Assembly (NCBI GenBank): GCA_902523535.1
Contig: CABYZQ010000006.1
Span: 1-62,592, forward strand
Source of the DNA: an uncultured Pelagibacteraceae bacterium
GTDB taxonomy: Bacteria; Pseudomonadota; Alphaproteobacteria; Pelagibacterales; AG-422-B15
Length of the DNA stretch: 62,592 nt
Reading direction: 5' to 3'
The notes beneath the pieces were generated by a model. The model was not told where the DNA came from. It saw only the letters and a program-made list of their open reading frames with translations, and searched no databases. Position numbers and translations under genes: made by a program. Positions 53,861 through 62,592 of this stretch are shown here, in pieces. Every line of letters starts with the position of its first letter. Positions within the stretch are counted from its first letter, which is position 1.

Positions 53861-55125
53861 GATTTATTTACTCTCTCAATGTCCTCTTTGTAGCTAAAAC
53901 TGGCAATATAATAACAAATGATTGCTATAATGCCTGTAAGCCCAATTGTAATTAAAGAAAATGTATATGGAGACGAAAAATCATTAAATACGTAATCAAT
54001 AAGATAGCCTGTGAAGAAGCTACCTACTCCCATCCCAATAATGTTTACTCCCAATATAAATACAGCAACCATCGTTGACCTAACTTTAACTGGAGTTAAT
54101 TCCTGTACTGAGGCAAAAACTGGACCATAGAAAAAGGTAACGTTAAATGAAACAAAAAATAAAGTTAAATAGAAGAAGTTTGTTTCAGGACTAATAAATC
54201 GATAACTAACAGTTAAGGGTGTTAAAATTAAATAAGATATAACTAAAAATGTCATTATACCTCCTTTAAAATAATGACTTATGCGATCAGATAAAACGCC
54301 ACCAAGGACTGCGCCAACAGTACCCCCTAATATAAAAAAAATGCCAAACAAAGAATTATATGAGCTGGCGGTAAAACCTCTTTCATTTACAGCCCATAAA
54401 ACTTCAAAGTTTCCTGCGCCTAGTGGTATGTGCAAAAAAATACTACCAATAATTACAAATGTTAGACATCTAGAATTATAAAGAGCAGATTTTGTCATAC
54501 TTATAATTTCTCGAATGCTTGCAGATTTACTATCTTGATTAAAAGATTTATCTAATTGACCACGTCTCGGCTCAAAAAGAAAATAAGTTACTATTCCAAG
54601 TCCCATTCCAATCAAACCTAATGAGATAAATACCGCTCGCCATCCAAAAACTGGTCCAAAAAAAGCTGCGATTAACATTCCGAATCCAACACCCAGAGGT
54701 ATGCCTAAGTAATAAATAGCAGAAGCAGTACCTCTTTGATTTTGTTTGAAAAGATCAGATAGCATTGATATTGCATTAGGAGTTAATGCAGATTCTCCAA
54801 CACCGATAAGAGCTCTGGCGAAAATTAAGTGTGAGAAATTTTTAGCAACGCCAGTAAAAGCTGTCATTAAGCTCCATAAAAATACTCCCGCCGCAGCAAT
54901 TTTCATTCTACTAAATTTGTCTCCAAGAACGCCCATAAATATGCCAAAAACTGAATAAAAAAAGAGAAAATAAACCCCTGTCAAGAGTCCCCATTGCACA
55001 TTTGTAAGATTAAACTCAGACTTTATTTGAGGAGCAAAAGCTATAAGAAGATTTCTATCTACAAAATTAAATATATTAAGTAGTAAAAAAAAAGCTAAAT
55101 AAAGATATGGGTAATTAACTTTCAT
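53857..55125 (-). CDS. MFS transporter, spinster-like
   Basis: This 422-residue protein has twelve predicted helices. The MFS loop motif [13 protein letters not shown] is present, as are [20 protein letters not shown] and [22 protein letters not shown], typical of spinster-like carriers. [11 protein letters not shown] opens helix 1. It is encoded 3 nt after the nucleotidyltransferase-cupin gene, so likely in the polA operon. The substrate is unknown. Confidence 0.83.
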   Translation of the reverse strand: MKVNYPYLYLAFFLLLNIFNFVDRNLLIAFAPQIKSEFNLTNVQWGLLTGVYFLFFYSVFGIFMGVLGDKFSRMKIAAAGVFLWSLMTAFTGVAKNFSHLIFARALIGVGESALTPNAISMLSDLFKQNQRGTASAIYYLGIPLGVGFGMLIAAFFGPVFGWRAVFISLGLIGMGLGIVTYFLFEPRRGQLDKSFNQDSKSASIREIISMTKSALYNSRCLTFVIIGSIFLHIPLGAGNFEVLWAVNERGFTASSYNSLFGIFFILGGTVGAVLGGVLSDRISHYFKGGIMTFLVISYLILTPLTVSYRFISPETNFFYLTLFFVSFNVTFFYGPVFASVQELTPVKVRSTMVAVFILGVNIIGMGVGSFFTGYLIDYVFNDFSSPYTFSLITIGLTGIIAIICYYIASFSYKEDIERVNKS

Positions 55126-55128
55126 ATA

Positions 55129-55905
55129 TTACGATCGATTGTAATCATCTTCATATCTTTCTATGTCATCCTCACCAAGATATGATCCAGTTTGAATTTC
55201 AATAATATTTAATTTCATATCTGACTTATTTTCTAACCGGTGTTTAGAATTAACTGGAATAAATATTGACTCGTTGATTTTTAACTCTGTTGTTTTATTA
55301 TCAATGGTAACCAGGGCTTCTCCACTAATCACAGTCCAGACTTCAGATCTTTTAGAATGTGATTGGTAACTTAATCTTGACTTAGGATTGACTTCTATCT
55401 CTTTGACTTTATGATCATCACTATCATCTAAAACTCTATACCAACCCCACGGCCGATGTTCAACTGGCCCTTTCCAATTTTTTAATATCCAACTAGACGA
55501 ATTTTTTTTAAAATCTCCACCAACTCCAAACTCAAAACTTACTCTTTCATTATTCACAAATTTATCCATTTCAGGAATATTGGCTTGATTTCTATCACCA
55601 CCATTTGCAAAAATTATTTTATCATCTGGATAAATTTCTAAAACTTTTTGAATTGCATTTGACGCAGATTGGTACTCATCATCTTCAAATTCAATAGCAG
55701 CATCAACTACAGCTAAATTCGAAACAATTTCCATTCTCTCTTGAATGGGAAGGAACGCACTACCTTTTTTTGTTATCAACCAATTATCTGAATTAACACC
55801 AACTACAAGCTTGTTTCCTAATTTTTTTGCATCCTTAAAGTAAGCAATATGTCCACTGTGAATAGGATCAAATCCTCCCGTAACAAGTATAATAGTTTCA
55901 GTCAT
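55129..55905 (-). CDS. Nucleotidyltransferase-cupin fusion (RfaE2/TagD-like plus ManC-type cupin)
   Basis: This 258-residue fusion has an N-terminal cytidylyltransferase-like domain with the HxGH motif HSGH (16-19) after VTGGFDPI, then FANGGDR. A C-terminal cupin of the type II phosphomannose isomerase family follows: HRPWGWYRVLDD, YQSHSKRSEVWTVISGEA and IFIPVNSKHRLEN. Neither half is complete for RfaE or ManC. It may activate and process a sugar or alditol phosphate. It overlaps polA by 1 nt. Confidence 0.78.
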   Translation of the reverse strand: MTETIILVTGGFDPIHSGHIAYFKDAKKLGNKLVVGVNSDNWLITKKGSAFLPIQERMEIVSNLAVVDAAIEFEDDEYQSASNAIQKVLEIYPDDKIIFANGGDRNQANIPEMDKFVNNERVSFEFGVGGDFKKNSSSWILKNWKGPVEHRPWGWYRVLDDSDDHKVKEIEVNPKSRLSYQSHSKRSEVWTVISGEALVTIDNKTTELKINESIFIPVNSKHRLENKSDMKLNIIEIQTGSYLGEDDIERYEDDYNRS

Positions 55906-58706
55906 TAATGGGCATCACTCCAATTATCTGCATTATTACTATCAACGGAAAGTGGTACAGAGAGATCGAACTTTGGTTTTAATGCATTTTCCATTTCGGC
56001 CACAATTAGTTTTCTAAATTTTTCAAGTTTATCTTTTTTTATTTCAAAAATGAGTTCATCATGGACTTGAAGAAGCATCTTGCATTCATTAGTAGATTTT
56101 ATTTTATCATTAATCTTTATCATAGCTAACTTTATTATATCTGCTGCAGTCCCCTGAATTGGGGCGTTTATAGCTGCTCTTTCTTGAAATGACCTTAAAG
56201 CAAAATTTTTATCTTTTATTCTTGGGAAAAAGCACTTTCTCCCACATAGTGTTTCAACATAACCATTTTTTCTACAAAGCTCTTTTGTATTTTCCATATA
56301 TTCTTTTATTCCAGAAAACTTTTTCAAATATTCTTTAATAAAATCACTTGCTTCGTAATTTGATATTGATAACTGTTTTGCTAGTCCAAATGCAGAAATT
56401 CCATAAATTATTCCAAAATTAACAGCTTTTGCTTTTCTGCGTAAATCTTTACTAACATCTTTGTGTTTGACATTAAAAATCTCTGACGCAGTTAATTGAT
56501 GTATATCCTCGTTATTATTGAAAGCATCTTTGAGTTGAGATACATCAGCCATATGAGCCAATACTCTTAGTTCTATTTGGCTGTAGTCTGCAGCAAAGAT
56601 TGTTTGACCTTTATCTGGAATAAATGCCTTACGAATTGATCTACCTTCTTCTGTTCTAATTGGAATATTTTGCAAATTTGGATCAGAGGATGCAAGTCTA
56701 CCAGTGCTGGTTGAAGCCATTGCATATGAAGTATGTATTCTTTCTGTAGATTTAACAATATGAGTTTGTAGGGCCTCTGTATAAGTATTCTTTAGCTTTG
56801 ATAGCTGCCTCCATTCTATAATAGTTTCAGCAACTTTATTACCTCCGTATGCGAGATCTTCAAGCGCCTCTATTCCAGTAGACTTTTCTCCTGTTCTTGT
56901 CTTTTTTGGCGGTTTTAGTTTGAGTTTATCAAATAATACCTCGGATAGCTGCTTTGGTGATGCAATATTAAACTCTGTACCAGTATCCTTGTATATCTTA
57001 CTTTCTAATTTTAATATTCTTTTTGAAAAATCTGTTGATAGCTTTTTTAAGTATTCTTTGTCAACCTTTATACCATTTAATTCCATAGTTTGAATGCAAT
57101 CAATTAAGGGCTTCTCAATATTGGAATAAATATAATTATTTTTTTCATGGTTGATCCTTTTTTTAAAAAATAAATAGAGTTTGTATGTAATATCTGCATC
57201 CTCAGCGGCATATTTTAACGCGTTCTTTAAATCAACTTTATCAAATGTGATCTGAGATTTACCACTTCCAACGACTTCTTTATATTTTATTGTTTCTTTG
57301 TTGAGATGTATCTTTGCAAGATCATCCATTCCATGGCGATTGACCCCTGCATCAGAAATGAATGACATTAACATTGTATCATCACAGCCAATCACACCGA
57401 TACCATATTTCTTTAATATGGCATTATCATATTTTATATTGTGTCCAATTTTAATAATTGATGAGTCTTCCATTATCGGCTTAAAGACTTTGAAAAACTC
57501 TTCAATTTTAATTTGCTTTTTTATTCTTTGGTTAAGTTCATCAATGTGATTAAATGGAATATAGTAAGAAATTTCTAAGCCATAACAAATTGATATGCCA
57601 ATAAGATTGGCTTCTAATATATTTAAGGAGTCGGTTTCTACATCATAGACGAAATGGCCTATCTCGTAGATTTTTGATTTTAATTCCTCAATATATTCTA
57701 TGTCATCAACAAGTATATATTTAGTATTTATATTTTTAGCTGCAATTTCTTTTTCACTACTTGTGTTACCTGAATCCTTTTTTTCTGTTATTGATTCCTC
57801 AATATTTTTGTTTTCAAATTTTACTTCTGGATTTTTTTTTCTAATACGATCTGCTAATTTCTTCAGTTCAAGGTTTTCTAGAAACGGAACTAATTTTGTT
57901 ATTGCTAAATTTTTATTTTTTAGATCTGCAAGTAATGGAATATCTTTTACGTCTTTCTTTAAAGTTACTAACTCCTTACTAATTATTATTTGCTCTTTAT
58001 TATTTTGAATATTATCTCTTCTTTTTTCTTGTTTAATATCTCCACACTTTTCTAATAATTTTTCAAGATTTCCAAATTCATTTATTAATTGAGCTGCTGT
58101 CTTTATTCCAATGCCAGGTGCTCCAGGAACATTATCTGAACTATCTCCAGCAAGCGCCTGAACATCGATTACCTTATCTGGTCCTACACCAAATTTTTCT
58201 TCAACTTCTTTTGGTCCAATATTTTTATTTTTCATGGTATCAACAAGACTGATTTTTTTTGAGACCAATTGCATTAAATCTTTATCTGAGGATACGATGG
58301 AAACTTGCCAATCCTTTTTTTCAGCAGCGTTGGCATATGTAGCTATAATATCGTCTGCCTCGAATCCACTAGATTCAATTGACTGGATACCAAAAGCGCT
58401 TACTGCATCCTTAATAATTTTAAATTGTGGTATTAAATCTTCTGGTGGATCGCCTCTATTTGCCTTGTAATCTTTGTAAATTTCATTCCTAAAAGTTTTT
58501 CGTGCACTATCAAAGATTACTGCTAAATGAGTTGGCCCAATGCTTTTATTGGTATCTTCGATTAGTTTGTAAAGCATATTACAGAAACCGTTTACTGCCC
58601 CAGTTGGTAGGCCATCACTCTTTCTGTATAATGGCGGTAATGCATAATATGCCCTAAAAATATATCCTGAGCCATCAACTAAAAATAGGTGATTATTGCT
58701 TTTCAT
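55905..58706 (-). CDS. polA: DNA polymerase I
   Basis: This 933-residue PolA has three domains. The 5'-nuclease (about 1-290) contains SSGFEADDIIATYA and SSDKDLMQLV. The 3'-5' exonuclease has intact DVETD (Asp355, Glu357), GHNIKYDN and YAAEDADITYKLY. The polymerase contains FAADYSQIELRVLAHM, KAVNFGIIYGISAFG and LLQVHDELIFEI. It fills gaps and removes Okazaki primers. Both nuclease sites look active. It follows the small zinc-finger gene with no gap. Confidence 0.95.
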   Translation of the reverse strand: MKSNNHLFLVDGSGYIFRAYYALPPLYRKSDGLPTGAVNGFCNMLYKLIEDTNKSIGPTHLAVIFDSARKTFRNEIYKDYKANRGDPPEDLIPQFKIIKDAVSAFGIQSIESSGFEADDIIATYANAAEKKDWQVSIVSSDKDLMQLVSKKISLVDTMKNKNIGPKEVEEKFGVGPDKVIDVQALAGDSSDNVPGAPGIGIKTAAQLINEFGNLEKLLEKCGDIKQEKRRDNIQNNKEQIIISKELVTLKKDVKDIPLLADLKNKNLAITKLVPFLENLELKKLADRIRKKNPEVKFENKNIEESITEKKDSGNTSSEKEIAAKNINTKYILVDDIEYIEELKSKIYEIGHFVYDVETDSLNILEANLIGISICYGLEISYYIPFNHIDELNQRIKKQIKIEEFFKVFKPIMEDSSIIKIGHNIKYDNAILKKYGIGVIGCDDTMLMSFISDAGVNRHGMDDLAKIHLNKETIKYKEVVGSGKSQITFDKVDLKNALKYAAEDADITYKLYLFFKKRINHEKNNYIYSNIEKPLIDCIQTMELNGIKVDKEYLKKLSTDFSKRILKLESKIYKDTGTEFNIASPKQLSEVLFDKLKLKPPKKTRTGEKSTGIEALEDLAYGGNKVAETIIEWRQLSKLKNTYTEALQTHIVKSTERIHTSYAMASTSTGRLASSDPNLQNIPIRTEEGRSIRKAFIPDKGQTIFAADYSQIELRVLAHMADVSQLKDAFNNNEDIHQLTASEIFNVKHKDVSKDLRRKAKAVNFGIIYGISAFGLAKQLSISNYEASDFIKEYLKKFSGIKEYMENTKELCRKNGYVETLCGRKCFFPRIKDKNFALRSFQERAAINAPIQGTAADIIKLAMIKINDKIKSTNECKMLLQVHDELIFEIKKDKLEKFRKLIVAEMENALKPKFDLSVPLSVDSNNADNWSDAH

Positions 58707-58883
58707 TTAAATTAATTTAAATATTTTACTGCAGTAAGGACAAACTACGCTTTCATTATCTCCCATATCTAGATAAACTTTAGGGTGTCCAAGAGGGCCA
58801 TCAGGGCCATTACAGCTAACTTTTTTGGATGAAACTAGCTCAATGTTTTCATCTTGATTATTTTTTATTTCTGGAGAATTCAT
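58707..58883 (-). CDS. Small NDUFS6-like zinc-finger protein
   Basis: Reading from the ATG at 58883 gives 58 residues ending directly against the polA start. Cys24, His33, Cys48 and Cys51 make the C-x8-H-x14-C-x2-C pattern with GHPKVYLD and CPYC, the signature of the NDUFS6/zf-CHCC domain. In mitochondria this motif belongs to a complex I subunit; bacterial copies are small proteins common in proteobacteria. The function here is not known. It is likely cotranscribed with polA. Confidence 0.85.
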   Translation of the reverse strand: MNSPEIKNNQDENIELVSSKKVSCNGPDGPLGHPKVYLDMGDNESVVCPYCSKIFKLI

Positions 58884-58944
58884 AATCTGAATGATACAAG
58901 AAATTACTTTGAAAAACTATATATTCTCTTAATTAATAAAATAT

Positions 58945-59874
58945 ATGTCTAAAGAATTAGCAATAACAGTTCATAATTTGAGTAAGGTTTACAAATCAAC
59001 TACTGATAATGAAAAACTTGCATTAGACAATATTTCATTGAGTATAAAGAAAGGTTCAATATTTGGCTTGCTCGGACCTAATGGAGCTGGAAAGTCTACA
59101 TTCATTAATATACTAGCGGATTTAGCAAAAAAAACTTCTGGTAAGATTGAAGTACTAAACATTAACCACGAAAACAATTTAATAGACGCTAAGAGGCTTA
59201 TGGGAATTGTGCCTCAAGAGTTAAACATTGATCCTTTTTTTACTCCTTATGAACTTTTAGAGATTCAGGCTGGCCTATATGGCATTAGAAAAAAAGATAG
59301 AAAGACAATGGAAATTCTTCAAATGCTTGCATTGGAAGATAAGGCCAAAGCCTATGCTAGAACTTTGTCAGGGGGAATGAGAAGACGCCTTCTTATTGCC
59401 AAAGCAATGGTCCATAATCCAGAAATATTGATACTAGACGAACCAACGGCAGGGGTAGATGTAGAGCTTAGAAGTAACTTGTGGGAGAATATTCATAAAC
59501 TAAATCAAAACGGCAAAACTATAATTATAACTACTCATTATTTGCACGAAGCAGAAGAGCTCTGTAACGAAATAGCTATTATTAATGAAGGTAAGTTGAT
59601 AGCTCATGATACTACAAAAAATATAAAATCCTTTTTAGATAAAATGACAGTAATAGTTGACTATAATGATAACAATTTTGATTTGTCAGAATTAAATAAA
59701 TTAAGTTTGGATATACAAATTATAGATAAACAAGTTCAAATAAACTATAAACCCAGCGAAATTAATTTTAACGTAATGCTTAATGCAGTAAATTCGTCTG
59801 GAACTCAAATAAAAAATATGAAGATAATAGAAACTAAATTAGAGGACGTTTTTCTTCAGCTTACTCAGAAGTGA
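58945..59874 (+). CDS. ABC exporter-type ATPase without adjacent permease
   Basis: This 309-residue ABC ATPase has Walker A GPNGAGKST, signature LSGGMRRRLLIAKAM, Walker B ILILDEPTAGVD and the switch TTHYLHEAEELC. The C-terminal about 80 residues and the overall layout fit the YadG/NodI/CcmA-like (DrrA) group. No ABC-2 permease follows; instead a convergent MMPL gene overlaps by 14 nt. The permease may be elsewhere. Confidence 0.85.
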   Translation: MSKELAITVHNLSKVYKSTTDNEKLALDNISLSIKKGSIFGLLGPNGAGKSTFINILADLAKKTSGKIEVLNINHENNLIDAKRLMGIVPQELNIDPFFTPYELLEIQAGLYGIRKKDRKTMEILQMLALEDKAKAYARTLSGGMRRRLLIAKAMVHNPEILILDEPTAGVDVELRSNLWENIHKLNQNGKTIIITTHYLHEAEELCNEIAIINEGKLIAHDTTKNIKSFLDKMTVIVDYNDNNFDLSELNKLSLDIQIIDKQVQINYKPSEINFNVMLNAVNSSGTQIKNMKIIETKLEDVFLQLTQK

Positions 59875-62548
59875 TTTTTCTTGGAAAAAGTTTATCTAAT
59901 ATTACTGCAAGTGCAGGAAGTGTTGTCATTGCGCAAACCATGTTGATTAAGAACATAAATGTTAATAACGATCCCATATCGGCTTGAAATTTTAAAGCTG
60001 AAAATGACCAAGTAGATACACCAATTGCTAACGTGATTGCTGTAAAGACAACTGCTGCACCTGTATTAGCAAAAGTATGTTCAAATGCCTCTGTTATATT
60101 CATGCCTTCTTTCAGGCGTGTCTGAGTTCTATTGTATATGTAGAACGCATAGTCTACGCCCACACCAACTGCTAGTACCATAACTGGAAGAGTGGATACC
60201 TTTAAGCCAATTTGCGCTAAATCCATGAATGCATACCCAAGCATCGTTGCAAATGTGAGTGGCACAGTGCAACATATCGTTGCGCGCCAATCAAAATAAG
60301 TCACAAAAACTAGTATTAAAATAACTATGTAAACAATTATCATCATTGGCAGTTCACCTTTTTCAATAACTTCATTAGTTGCATGTTGGATCCCAACTGA
60401 TCCACTTGCTAATCTATTTTTAATCTCATCTGACTCAAATATGATGCTCTCGAATTCAGGATTATTTTTGAAAAATTCTTTGATGGTTATTTCTGATTGT
60501 TTAATATCTTTCACCATATAATTTACATTATCATCAAAAGAATCAATATCTCTGTAATAATTAATTAGACCCTGGCCAAGCATAATGTTTCTTGTATTAA
60601 AACCATTCTCATATCCGAAGTCAGCGAATTCATCGTCAGTGAATACTTTAGGGTTATTAATATCTAATAAATCGTTAATATTGGTTTCTTCACCGCCTAA
60701 ACTATCAACAGCAGGTATCACATCTGTTCCCTCAGCAGGCTTAGCAATTAAGGTTTTAAATGTAATCGTATCATCTAACTCACGAAACTTTTTATTATAT
60801 TCTTCCACACTTTCTATAACGGTGCTGATAGTTGTAGCCTTATGGTCTTCTGTGAAAACATAAATGGGCATAATAGAACATTCTTCATTTATCAATCCAG
60901 TTGACGGATCTACCACACTTGTGGCAAAACCAAGTGCTTGAGCGTTACGTGGTAGGTAAGACCATTTTAGATTACCTTCTGCGTATCCGCTAAGAGCTCT
61001 TTTTGCTATACTTGAAAGTGAAATTACCTTCGTAACACCTGGTATATTTTCTAAGTACCAATGAAGATTGTTTTGTGCGTCAACAACATACGTAGATCTG
61101 CATGGATTTAAGCCTCCAGTTGCCAATGCCTCAGTGATTACAACTAAAACATCTGTCGTAACATTATATCTTTTTGTTATCTCATTTATATCTTGATTGA
61201 ACCTTGCTTCGGGCCTCAGCTCAGGAGCTCCTGCGTGTAAATCACCAACATGCCTTTCACTTGCCAGGTATGCCGCACCTACGAACAATACTGCGCTTAC
61301 CGATAGAGTAATAACGGCTTCTCTGGGTCTGGCTAATTTTCCAAAATATCCCATGAGATTTTGTCTATATGTAATCGCAGACTTTGCCCGTGTGGCAAAA
61401 CTTTTATTATACTTCGCATAAGATGCTGCTAGGGGTAGCATTATAAGGTTGGTTACAATTTTAAATGCAACTCCAATGGAGGCTGTAATGCCGAGTTCTT
61501 GTATCATTCCAATCGGCAATAAAATTAATGTGCCAAACCCTACCAAGTCAGTAACTAAAGCCATTGAGCCTGGTACGAGAAGTCTTGAAAAAGATGCCCT
61601 TGCAGCGTATTCAGCTGTTTGCCCTTCAATTACTTCCTTAGTAATCTGGTTTACTTGTTGAATGCCATGTGAAACACCAATGGCAAAAACTAAAAAAGGA
61701 ACTAGAATTGCAAGAGGGTCTAATCCAAACCCAAGTATTTTGAGCATTCCAAATTGCCATACAAGAGAAGTTAGTGAACAAATTAATGGCAGAAATGTCA
61801 GTGTCCAAGATCTGGAGTACCAATAAACAGCTAAAACAGTTAGAAAAAATGCGAGTCCAAAAAATATGACAACATTGTATGCTTCACTCGCAATATCAGA
61901 AATCATTTTAGCGAATCCAGTTATCTCAACTCGATAGTCGCCCTGTTCATACTCATCTCTTATTGTTTCAATTTCTTGACCGAGCTTAAGGTAATCTAAT
62001 TTTTCACCAGTTTTAGGATTGTATTCGGTTAACTCAACTTTAATAAGCGATGAAGTGAAATCATTCGCCACAATACTTCCTACATGACCACCTGTTAATA
62101 TTCTTTCCTTAATGCTTTCAATAATTTCTGGGGTAAGGCTTTCTGGGGTAACTGTTCCAGGTATTACTTCAGAACTCTCAAATCCTTCTTCTGTTACTCT
62201 CATGACCCGTATATTAGGTGTCCAAAGAGATTGCATTGATCCCTGATTAACCCCTGGAAGATATCTTATTGTGTTATTCAAGTTGAAGAGCTTTGATAAA
62301 TATTCCTTTGTAAAAATATCGCCCTCAGTTTTTCTTAACGCAATTGTAATACTATTTGTTCCACTAAGATCATCCTGATACTCATAATATGTTTTTACAA
62401 ATGAATGGCTGTTGGGTAACTGTTTTGCAAAACCTGCATCCATTCTTATCTGAACTGCAAAATAAGCCATCACAATTGTAATGAGGACAAATGCAGCAAG
62501 AACTGGAAGGCGGAATCTGAAAAACCAATTTTCTATTTTTTGTAACAT
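59861..62548 (-). CDS. MMPL/RND family exporter
   Basis: This 895-residue RND-type protein has about 12 helices in two MMPL halves: helix 1 at about 13-32, a first large extracytoplasmic loop, helices from about 225 to 375, a second loop, then helices from about 730 to 885. VMVLAVGVGVDYAFYIYNRTQ and LVPFLVFAIGVSHGIQQVNQI are the mirrored segments of each half. It may export lipids or hopanoid-like molecules, but the substrate is unassigned. It starts 44 nt before the window edge. Confidence 0.87.
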   Translation of the reverse strand: MLQKIENWFFRFRLPVLAAFVLITIVMAYFAVQIRMDAGFAKQLPNSHSFVKTYYEYQDDLSGTNSITIALRKTEGDIFTKEYLSKLFNLNNTIRYLPGVNQGSMQSLWTPNIRVMRVTEEGFESSEVIPGTVTPESLTPEIIESIKERILTGGHVGSIVANDFTSSLIKVELTEYNPKTGEKLDYLKLGQEIETIRDEYEQGDYRVEITGFAKMISDIASEAYNVVIFFGLAFFLTVLAVYWYSRSWTLTFLPLICSLTSLVWQFGMLKILGFGLDPLAILVPFLVFAIGVSHGIQQVNQITKEVIEGQTAEYAARASFSRLLVPGSMALVTDLVGFGTLILLPIGMIQELGITASIGVAFKIVTNLIMLPLAASYAKYNKSFATRAKSAITYRQNLMGYFGKLARPREAVITLSVSAVLFVGAAYLASERHVGDLHAGAPELRPEARFNQDINEITKRYNVTTDVLVVITEALATGGLNPCRSTYVVDAQNNLHWYLENIPGVTKVISLSSIAKRALSGYAEGNLKWSYLPRNAQALGFATSVVDPSTGLINEECSIMPIYVFTEDHKATTISTVIESVEEYNKKFRELDDTITFKTLIAKPAEGTDVIPAVDSLGGEETNINDLLDINNPKVFTDDEFADFGYENGFNTRNIMLGQGLINYYRDIDSFDDNVNYMVKDIKQSEITIKEFFKNNPEFESIIFESDEIKNRLASGSVGIQHATNEVIEKGELPMMIIVYIVILILVFVTYFDWRATICCTVPLTFATMLGYAFMDLAQIGLKVSTLPVMVLAVGVGVDYAFYIYNRTQTRLKEGMNITEAFEHTFANTGAAVVFTAITLAIGVSTWSFSALKFQADMGSLLTFMFLINMVCAMTTLPALAVILDKLFPRKITSE

Positions 62549-62592
62549 TATGGGTATTTATGATAGTGGCTCAAAATATGGAATAAATCATA

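Overview
The window looks like a piece of a small, streamlined, AT-rich marine alphaproteobacterial genome. Three things in the sequence point there. (1) The divergent pckA / chvI-chvG arrangement, followed by ahcY, tsaE, an AmgK-type kinase and a MurU-type nucleotidyltransferase, is an alphaproteobacterial gene order. (2) The umuDC operon carries an exact GTTC-N7-GTTC box, the alphaproteobacterial LexA operator. (3) A small NDUFS6-like zinc-finger protein is encoded beside polA. Genes are packed tightly: start/stop overlaps of 1-19 bp are common and several convergent pairs overlap at their 3' ends. Assignment to a group such as AEGEAN-169/HIMB59-like bacteria is a guess from content, not shown by the sequence. 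I saw no rRNA, tRNA, CRISPR array or insertion sequence, and no stretch of more than 300 bases lacks a gene.

Region 1 (1-24.9 kb) is an amine-catabolism island. It holds the 3'-truncated end of an AlaX editing protein, a PuuA-type gamma-glutamylamine synthetase, a Rieske-oxygenase homologue that has lost its Rieske domain, and an amidase. A PotABCD-type polyamine/amine ABC transporter follows, with potD convergent to potABC. Then come a DAO-family FAD oxidase, an intact Rieske oxygenase, a class III aminotransferase, a GcvT-family C1 transferase and two adjacent phytoene-dehydrogenase-like FAD oxidoreductases. A divergent BetI-like TetR regulator sits with an MFS transporter and a GNAT enzyme. 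Two palindromes with TTGAA/TTCAA arms lie over the -35 elements of the two catabolic operons, which suggests the BetI-like protein represses both. The next genes are a SpuC-like polyamine aminotransferase, glutaryl-CoA dehydrogenase and a PuuD-like gamma-glutamyl hydrolase, then lysE-like, pdxA and a lytic transglycosylase. The best reading is uptake and oxidation of methylated or polyamine-type compounds, with C1 units passed to folate and carbon skeletons released by transamination.

Region 2 (24.9-36 kb) holds an EamA transporter, a complete LivGFHM-K type ABC importer of unknown substrate, two alpha/beta hydrolases, SOS-controlled umuDC and an Amt ammonium channel.

Region 3 (36-45 kb) has a putative cell-envelope module: a PHP-like DUF3604 protein with a 54-residue membrane protein behind it, divergent from a membrane-anchored parvulin-type protein and a HupE/UreJ-type protein. 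After it come a DUF3429 membrane protein, a lipoprotein alkylsulfatase-like metallo-beta-lactamase, an EamA transporter and a TauD-family dioxygenase.

Region 4 (45-62.6 kb) is mostly housekeeping: yciB, hspQ, a DsbA-like protein, murU/amgK peptidoglycan recycling, tsaE, ahcY, the ChvG-ChvI two-component system and pckA. It also has an MFS transporter, an unusual nucleotidyltransferase-cupin fusion, polA, a small zinc-finger gene, an ABC ATPase with no adjacent permease and an MMPL/RND exporter that ends the window.
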